From: CAYWNA01 sp964459305
Lineage (GTDB): Bacteria > Planctomycetota > Planctomycetia > Pirellulales > Pirellulaceae
NCBI GenBank assembly: GCA_964459305.1
Contig: CAYWNA010000290.1
Span: forward strand, 1 to 16,148
Length of the DNA: 16,148 bases
Reading direction: 5' to 3'
Shown: positions 14,900-16,148 of the stretch, piece by piece
Position numbering within the stretch: position 1 is the first letter of the stretch
Layout of the letters: every line of letters starts with the position of its first letter
Made by a program: the position numbers and the translations under genes
The notes under the pieces: generated by a model
Seen by the model: only the letters and a program-made list of their open reading frames with translations
Databases searched by the model: none
Told to the model about the DNA's origin: nothing

Positions 14900-16148
14900 G
14901 TGAAACGAATCATCTTGGCAATTCCTGTTTTCCTGGCGCCGATCGTTTGTCACGCAGGCATTCTCAAGGATGCCGGCATCGCAGGCGGGATCGTTGTTCA
15001 GCTGCACTGCGGCGACGGCAAGGCGACGGCGGAGATGGCTGCCAACAACCAGTGCCTGATCCATGGGCTCGACACGCAGGCCCGTAACATCAGCAAAGCC
15101 CGAGCGTATCTTCGTTCCAAGGGCCTGTATGGCCGGGTGTCCGTGGCACGCTATGACGGCAAACGCCTGCCCTATGGAAACAACGTGATCAATCTGGTGG
15201 TCGCGGACAGCGTGGGTAATGTGCCTCTGGACGAAGTCATGCGGGTCCTCACGCCGAAGGGCGTCTTGATTGCAGGCGGGAAGAAGACCATCAAGCCGTG
15301 GCCGAAGGAGATCGACACCTGGCCGCAGTACCTGAACAAGGCGGACAACAACGCGGTTGCGATGGACTCGGTTGTCGGCCCGCCACGGCGTATCCAGTGG
15401 ATGGACAGGCCGATCTGGAGCCGGTCCCACATGGGAATTTCGACGATCGCAAGTATTGTCACCTGCAACGGCCGCCTGTTTTCCATCGAGGACAGAAGTC
15501 TGCCGGATAACCCTTTCCTGCCGGGAACGTTCATGTTTGTGGCGCGGGATGCCTTCAATGGCCGGACCCTGTGGACGCGCAAAATCGAACAATGGGAATC
15601 GATCACGGTTTATATCAAGTGCCTACCGACTCAACAGCAGCGGCGCATGGTGGCCACGGACGACATCCTCTACTGTACACCGGTGCTGGAAGGTCCTCTC
15701 GCGGCCCTGGACGCCGCTACCGGCAAGACGCTCAAGACCTACGAGGACTTTTCGCCGGTCCAGGAAGTTGCGTATGACCAGGGCACTCTGTTTGTGAACG
15801 TGGGGGATCGTTTCAATGCGGCCGCCTACAACAACACCAGCAAGAAATCCAGCGGTCTCAGCGGCACTCCCTCCGAGCCGTTCTACGGAAGCGGGTTCCG
15901 CCGAGGGTACGCGCCCGAGGTCAAAGACAAGCTCGTGTCGTCGAGCGTGATTGTCGCGATCGATCCGGAGACAGGCCGGCAACTGTGGGAGACAGAGGAA
16001 CTGAAGAACTACACGGGTGCTTCGTTTGCGGTCAAGGGAGACCATGCGGTTTACCAGACAGGCGAAGGATCATTCTGTGTCCACTCCAGGACGGGGAAGA
16101 AGCTGTGGGGTGTGAAGAAGACAATTGCAAACGTCAAAGGACACGATT
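14900..16148 (+). CDS. Exported SAM-methyltransferase-like / PQQ-type beta-propeller fusion, 3' partial
   Basis: The frame is open from GTG 14900 to the window edge (416 codons), with no stop. The N-terminus, VKRIILAIPVFLAPIVCHAG, is a signal peptide with cleavage near residue 19. Residues about 25-130 look like a class I SAM methyltransferase core: IVVQLHCGDGKATAEMA (glycine-rich motif I), GLDTQARNISKARAYL, VARYDGKRLPYGNNVINLVV, VMRVLTPKGVLIAGG. From about residue 175 come PQQ-type propeller blades: RDAFNGRTLWTRKIEQWE, LAALDAATGKTLKTYEDFSP, IAIDPETGRQLWE-like, HSRTGKKLWGVKK. Full members of this planctomycete family usually continue for several hundred more residues. An exported methyltransferase fold lacks an obvious SAM supply, so the core may bind something else. 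The cofactor and substrate are unknown. Confidence 0.75.
   Translation, partial: MKRIILAIPVFLAPIVCHAGILKDAGIAGGIVVQLHCGDGKATAEMAANNQCLIHGLDTQARNISKARAYLRSKGLYGRVSVARYDGKRLPYGNNVINLVVADSVGNVPLDEVMRVLTPKGVLIAGGKKTIKPWPKEIDTWPQYLNKADNNAVAMDSVVGPPRRIQWMDRPIWSRSHMGISTIASIVTCNGRLFSIEDRSLPDNPFLPGTFMFVARDAFNGRTLWTRKIEQWESITVYIKCLPTQQQRRMVATDDILYCTPVLEGPLAALDAATGKTLKTYEDFSPVQEVAYDQGTLFVNVGDRFNAAAYNNTSKKSSGLSGTPSEPFYGSGFRRGYAPEVKDKLVSSSVIVAIDPETGRQLWETEELKNYTGASFAVKGDHAVYQTGEGSFCVHSRTGKKLWGVKKTIANVKGHD

Noticed and set aside
14693..15592. 299-codon minus-strand open frame
   Set aside because: It is antisense to the methyltransferase/propeller gene, which has a ribosome site, signal peptide and domain motifs.

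Overview
The window looks like GC-rich chromosomal DNA from a planctomycete or close PVC relative. This is inferred from gene content: large secreted carbohydrate-active proteins with discoidin- or laminin-like tails, a multidomain haem protein resembling the hydrazine synthase alpha subunit, a secreted neutral-ceramidase-like enzyme, a small membrane protein opening with the FQFSLRKLL-type motif, and a methyltransferase fused to a PQQ-type beta-propeller. No ribosomal, tRNA or other universal marker is present, so the phylum is not proven.

Layout. 1-2088: 3' part of a large secreted glycosidase-like protein (alpha/alpha barrel plus F5/8-type C domain). 2097-3250: a collapsed glycoside-hydrolase gene (DUF6067/GH123-like) with a frameshift, apparent internal deletions, a premature stop and a tail from a lectin-like domain. 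3327-4928: a secreted sialidase-superfamily protein with five Asp-boxes. It is bracketed by two copies of an 80-bp non-coding repeat (3230-3309 and 5033-5112) that carries a sigma70-like promoter. 5333-5995: a PIN-domain toxin with a one-base frameshift and its small overlapping partner. 6278-9616: the haem c / beta-propeller protein. 9760-10549: two truncated genes (an HAYG-type hypothetical and a Doc/Fic toxin cut at its active-site motif), with a promoter between them. 10617-12242: the ceramidase-like protein, followed by a strong hairpin. 12542-12967 (minus): a four-helix membrane protein. 13281-14405 (minus): a compact operon with a DUF4365-like gene overlapping the first of three tandem, diverged paralogues of a small, possibly HicA-like protein. 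14577-14870 (minus): a small protein of unknown function. 14900 to the edge: the exported methyltransferase/PQQ-propeller protein.

Taken together, well-kept secreted enzymes for polysaccharide, sialoside or lipid breakdown are interspersed with a graveyard of broken toxin-antitoxin and enzyme genes and REP-like hairpins. The most unusual intact structure is the minus-strand operon at 13281-14405, where one small-protein family occurs three times in a row behind a DUF4365-like protein. Family assignments come from remembered motifs; no database search was run.
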